Shown in pieces: positions 22,676-24,966 of a stretch of DNA of 24,966 bases. Source of the DNA: an uncultured Brachyspira sp. (lineage in GTDB: Bacteria > Spirochaetota > Brachyspiria > Brachyspirales > Brachyspiraceae); assembly GCF_934747485.1 (NCBI RefSeq), contig NZ_CAKVGN010000045.1, positions 1 through 24,966 of the forward strand, read 5' to 3'. A program made the translations under genes and the position numbers. A model generated the notes under the pieces. That model was not told the origin of the DNA, did not search any database, and saw only the letters and a list, made by a program, of their open reading frames with translations. Position 1 is the first letter of the stretch. Each line of letters begins with the position of its first letter.

Positions 22676-24037
22676 ATGTCATTTGATGCTAAATTAGAAA
22701 GTGAGCTTACACCTAGAAGAATTGTTGAAGCTTTAGATCAATATATAATAGGTCAGACAGAGGCTAAACGTTCTGTGGCTATAGCTTTAAGAAATAGATA
22801 TAGAAGACGTCATTTACCTGAGGAGTTAAAAGATGAAGTTGCTCCTAAGAATATTATTTTAATAGGACCTACTGGGGTTGGTAAGACTGAGATTGCGAGA
22901 AGGCTTGCTAAATTAGTTAATGCTCCTTTTATTAAAGTGGAGGCTACTAAATATACTGAAGTTGGATATGTGGGCAGAGATGTTGAGAGTATGGTGAGAG
23001 ATTTGGTTAATGCGGCTATATTTGAGCTTAAAACCTCTATGATGAAAGAGGTTGAAAAAGAGGCTACTGATATTGCTTTGGATAAACTTGCTAAACTTTT
23101 ACTTCCATCTGTAAAAAAAGAAGATAATGAAATAATATCTGCTGAAGAGGCTGAGAAGAAAAATAATGCTAAAGAGCAAATAAAAAAACGCATAGCAAAC
23201 GGAGATTTTGATGAGAGTTATGTTGAAATAAAAATATCATCTGGTCAGGGCAGAATGTTTGGTATAATACCGGGAATGGGATTTGAAGAGAATGATATGA
23301 TTCAGTCTATGGTTGGAAGCATTATGCCTCAAAGCAAAAAGAATAAAAAATTAAGAGTAAAAGAGGCTAAGAAATATCTTATAAATGAGGCGTCTGAAAG
23401 TTTAATAGATATGGAAAAAGTTACTTCTGATGCTTTATCTTTAGCTGAGAATATGGGTATAATATTTTTAGATGAGATAGACAAAATAGCAAGCGGAAAT
23501 AAAACAGACAGTGCTGATGTGGCTCGTCATGGTGTACAGAGGGATTTACTTCCTATAGTTGAAGGAACAACAGTTAATACTAAATATGGTCCTATAAAAA
23601 CTGACCACATACTTTTTATAGCGGCTGGTGCTTTTCATGTTAATAAGCCTTCTGATTTAATACCGGAATTGCAGGGAAGATTTCCTATTAGAGTGGAATT
23701 AAAAGCTTTATCTAAAGAAGATTTTAAAGATATACTTGTTAATCCTAAGAATGCTATTACTAAACAGTATCAAGAATTACTTAAAACTGAGGGCGTTACA
23801 ATAGAGTTTGAAGATGAGGCTTTAGAAAAAATAGCTGATTTGGCTTATAATATTAATACTAATGTTGAAAATATTGGAGCAAGAAGACTTTATACTATTA
23901 TGGAGAAGGTATTTGAAGAGATTTCTTTCAGTGCAGATGAACATAGCGGAGAATTTATAAAAATAACTTCCGATAATGTTAAGGAGGCTGTAAAAGATAT
24001 AGAAGAAAATAGAGATATTAGCAGATATATATTATAA
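22676..24037 (+). CDS. hslU: HslU AAA+ unfoldase subunit
   Basis: A 453-residue AAA+ ATPase that unfolds substrates and feeds them to HslV. It shows Walker A GPTGVGKT (about 64-71), the pore loop GYVGRD (about 97-102), the I-domain insertion (about 115-230, with lower conservation), Walker B IIFLDEID and the sensor/arginine-finger region PELQGRFPIRVEL. The C-terminus ISRYIL is the tail that inserts into HslV. The Shine-Dalgarno GGAGG (22657-22661) is inside hslV, rather far (14 nt) from ATG 22676, but an in-frame stop at 22670 leaves no earlier start. Transcribed with hslV and possibly with the following hemerythrin gene, which starts 25 nt later. Confidence 0.97.
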   Translation: MSFDAKLESELTPRRIVEALDQYIIGQTEAKRSVAIALRNRYRRRHLPEELKDEVAPKNIILIGPTGVGKTEIARRLAKLVNAPFIKVEATKYTEVGYVGRDVESMVRDLVNAAIFELKTSMMKEVEKEATDIALDKLAKLLLPSVKKEDNEIISAEEAEKKNNAKEQIKKRIANGDFDESYVEIKISSGQGRMFGIIPGMGFEENDMIQSMVGSIMPQSKKNKKLRVKEAKKYLINEASESLIDMEKVTSDALSLAENMGIIFLDEIDKIASGNKTDSADVARHGVQRDLLPIVEGTTVNTKYGPIKTDHILFIAAGAFHVNKPSDLIPELQGRFPIRVELKALSKEDFKDILVNPKNAITKQYQELLKTEGVTIEFEDEALEKIADLAYNINTNVENIGARRLYTIMEKVFEEISFSADEHSGEFIKITSDNVKEAVKDIEENRDISRYIL

Positions 24038-24062
24038 TTATTTAATAATAGGAGGATAATTT

Positions 24063-24554
24063 ATGAATGATATAGAAAAGGCTGATTTAAGCCAACTTAA
24101 TATTGACGATACAGATGTTGCTTTAAATGAAAGTAATTTATTTATTAAATGGCGACCTATATATGAGACTAAACACAAAATTATAGATAATCAGCATAAG
24201 GAACTTGTTAATATTATTAATGAACTTTATTTAAGCACTATTAATAATGGGGAGAGTAATGGAGCTTTTATTAAGGCTGTGAAAAAATGTATTGATTATA
24301 CACAGTATCATTTTAAAACTGAAGAGAAGATTATGGATTTAATTAATTATTCTGATGCTGAAAATCATAAGGCTATGCATAAGAATTTCTGCGTAGAATT
24401 GGTAAATCAAATAAGAAGATATGAAGAGGGGCAGCCTTTTGTTGCTAATAAATTTTTAAAATATTTAAAAGATTGGCTGTTAGAGCATATTGCTTTTAGA
24501 GATAAAATTTTTGTAGAAGAAGTAATAGCTTACTTGAAGAAAAACAATATATAG
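24063..24554 (+). CDS. Bacteriohemerythrin (di-iron oxygen-binding protein)
   Basis: A 163-residue single-domain hemerythrin. All seven iron ligands of the family are present at proper spacing: His45 (DNQHK), His83 and Glu87 (HxxxE), His102 and His106 (HxxxH), His142 and Asp147 (HxxxxD). A 25-residue acidic N-terminal extension precedes the usual W...H start of the domain. Bacterial hemerythrins bind O2 reversibly and may serve oxygen sensing, storage or scavenging, useful to an anaerobe at the gut mucosa. GGAGGA at 24051-24056 precedes ATG 24063. Its place 25 nt after hslU suggests co-transcription with the protease genes. No clear terminator follows. Confidence 0.93.
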   Translation: MNDIEKADLSQLNIDDTDVALNESNLFIKWRPIYETKHKIIDNQHKELVNIINELYLSTINNGESNGAFIKAVKKCIDYTQYHFKTEEKIMDLINYSDAENHKAMHKNFCVELVNQIRRYEEGQPFVANKFLKYLKDWLLEHIAFRDKIFVEEVIAYLKKNNI

Positions 24555-24559
24555 AATTA

Positions 24560-24646
24560 TTAATTTAAATCAAATCTATAATGACAAGGGTTCATAGCAG
24601 CAATCAAAGTAAAGTTAGCTATAAAATATAAATTTATATTAAGACT
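24560..24646 (-). pseudogene. Possible short fragment resembling ComM/YifB-type Mg-chelatase
   Basis: A minus-strand frame of 28 codons between two stops reads ...NFTLIAAMNPCHYRFDLN. The core F-T-L-I-A-A-M-N-P-C is like the LVAAMNPCPCG strand and turn of ComM/YifB AAA+ proteins. The rest of such a gene is absent on both sides. It could be a decayed remnant, part of a dispersed intergenic repeat, or coincidence. It has no plausible ribosome-binding site, so it is not a working gene. Confidence 0.25.
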
Positions 24647-24821
24647 TCAGACTAATTTTCTTCAATTCACATATTTTATGACTTCATTATAAAAATATAA
24701 TAAAAATGAAATTAAATAAATTTATTTAATAATTATAAATATTATATTTGAGTATTCCTTAATTTTTTAATATAATGTTAATTTACACAAAAATAGCAAA
24801 AAATATACTTTTTATAATTAC
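24647..24821. other. AT-rich intergenic stretch without recognised features
   Basis: Part of the 412-bp gene-free end of the window. It is almost entirely A and T, with no frame, hairpin terminator or RNA that I can support. The flanking fragment, promoter and repeat are listed separately. Confidence 0.5.
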
Positions 24822-24849
24822 TTGACAAAAATTATTTATTTGCTATCAT
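24822..24849 (+). promoter_or_regulatory. Promoter-like sequence before the GCATC array
   Basis: Consensus TTGACA at 24822-24827 is followed after 16 nt by TATCAT at 24844-24849. TATACT at 24849-24854 is too far away (21 nt). Transcription would begin about where the first ATG (24856) lies, so that codon would be nearly leaderless; ATG 24868 is an alternative. Confidence 0.45.
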
Positions 24850-24855
24850 ATACTA

Positions 24856-24966
24856 ATGATGAACTATATGAACTATATATTTAACATCACGCATCGCATC
24901 GCATCGCATCGCATCGCATCGCATCGCATCGCATCGCATCGCATCGCATCGCATCGCATCGCATCG
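24856..24966 (+). CDS. Possible 5' end of a gene running through the GCATC array (partial)
   Basis: From ATG 24856 (or in-frame ATGs at 24859 and 24868) a frame reads MMNYMNYIFNITHR and then repeats Ile-Ala-Ser-His-Arg to the window edge without a stop. The pentamer read in threes gives the cycle GCA TCG CAT CGC ATC in every frame, so openness within the repeat is automatic and weak evidence. There is no Shine-Dalgarno, though a promoter-like pair lies just upstream. If real, this is a repeat-bearing N-terminus whose downstream frame depends on copy number. The gene body is outside the window, so product and reality are unknown. Confidence 0.3.
   Translation, partial: MMNYMNYIFNITHRIASHRIASHRIASHRIASHRIAS
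24891..24966. repeat. Pentanucleotide tandem array (GCATC), 15.2 copies to window edge
   Basis: 76 nt of perfect GCATC repeats without a single substitution, starting at 24891 and still running at the last base, so the true copy number is unknown. The unit is 60% G+C in very AT-rich surroundings. Perfection over this length is typical of slippage-prone arrays; an assembly that stopped at the repeat is also possible. Confidence 0.97.

Noticed and set aside
24891..24966. CRISPR array
   Set aside because: The unit is a contiguous 5-bp microsatellite without spacers.

Overview
The window looks like a chromosomal segment of Brachyspira (intestinal anaerobic spirochaete). The reasons are the very AT-rich DNA with A/T-ending codons, an outer-membrane protein whose start resembles the Brachyspira/Serpulina variable surface protein (Vsp) family, and several spirochaete-style lipoproteins. 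The genus call is recognition from sequence character only; no database search was possible.

Left part (1-11090): a LysR regulator (186-1079, -) diverges from a DAACS-family acidic amino acid/dicarboxylate symporter (1284-2576, +). A beta-glucoside/beta-glucan uptake cluster follows. It holds a GH1 6-phospho-beta-glucosidase (2668-4095, -), three paralogous cellobiose/lactose-type PTS EIIC permeases (4294-5640, 5738-7063 and 9701-11035, all +) and a two-gene unit on the minus strand: a Vsp-like outer-membrane protein (8227-9402), then a secreted GH16 glucanase lipoprotein (7246-8193). The inferred flow is surface glucan cleavage by GH16, possible passage through the outer-membrane protein, phosphorylating import by the EIICs and intracellular cleavage by GH1. 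No EIIA or EIIB is present. The two divergent control regions (4096-4293 and 9403-9700) share a composite box, CTCA(A/T)ACAA then ATTAATCTGGTAAT, with identical spacing to a -35 element. The second region carries it as a 117-bp-period tandem duplication. This is the best evidence in the window for a dedicated, unidentified regulator.

Middle part (11099-18989): site-2 protease RseP (-) with a TTG start and strong Shine-Dalgarno; a tsaC/sua5-type tRNA-modification gene preceded by a degenerate receiver-GGDEF protein (-); an OmpA-C-like lipoprotein (+) whose stop codon overlaps that of a convergent unusual NAD(P)-binding epimerase with a C-terminal zinc-ribbon-like module; a predicted outer-membrane protein 15 nt upstream of the epimerase; and a small lipoprotein.

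Right part (19146-24966): a housekeeping block ffh-rpsP-khpA-rimM (+), then a 0.4-kb gap holding a GC-rich, structured element of about 127 nt where trmD/rplS often follow in other bacteria. Next come hslV-hslU and a bacteriohemerythrin gene. The last 0.4 kb has a possible ComM/YifB-like fragment, a promoter-like sequence and a pentanucleotide array (GCATC, 15 copies and still running at the window edge) lying inside an open reading frame, a candidate phase-variable locus. No tRNA, rRNA, CRISPR array, insertion sequence or transposase was recognised.
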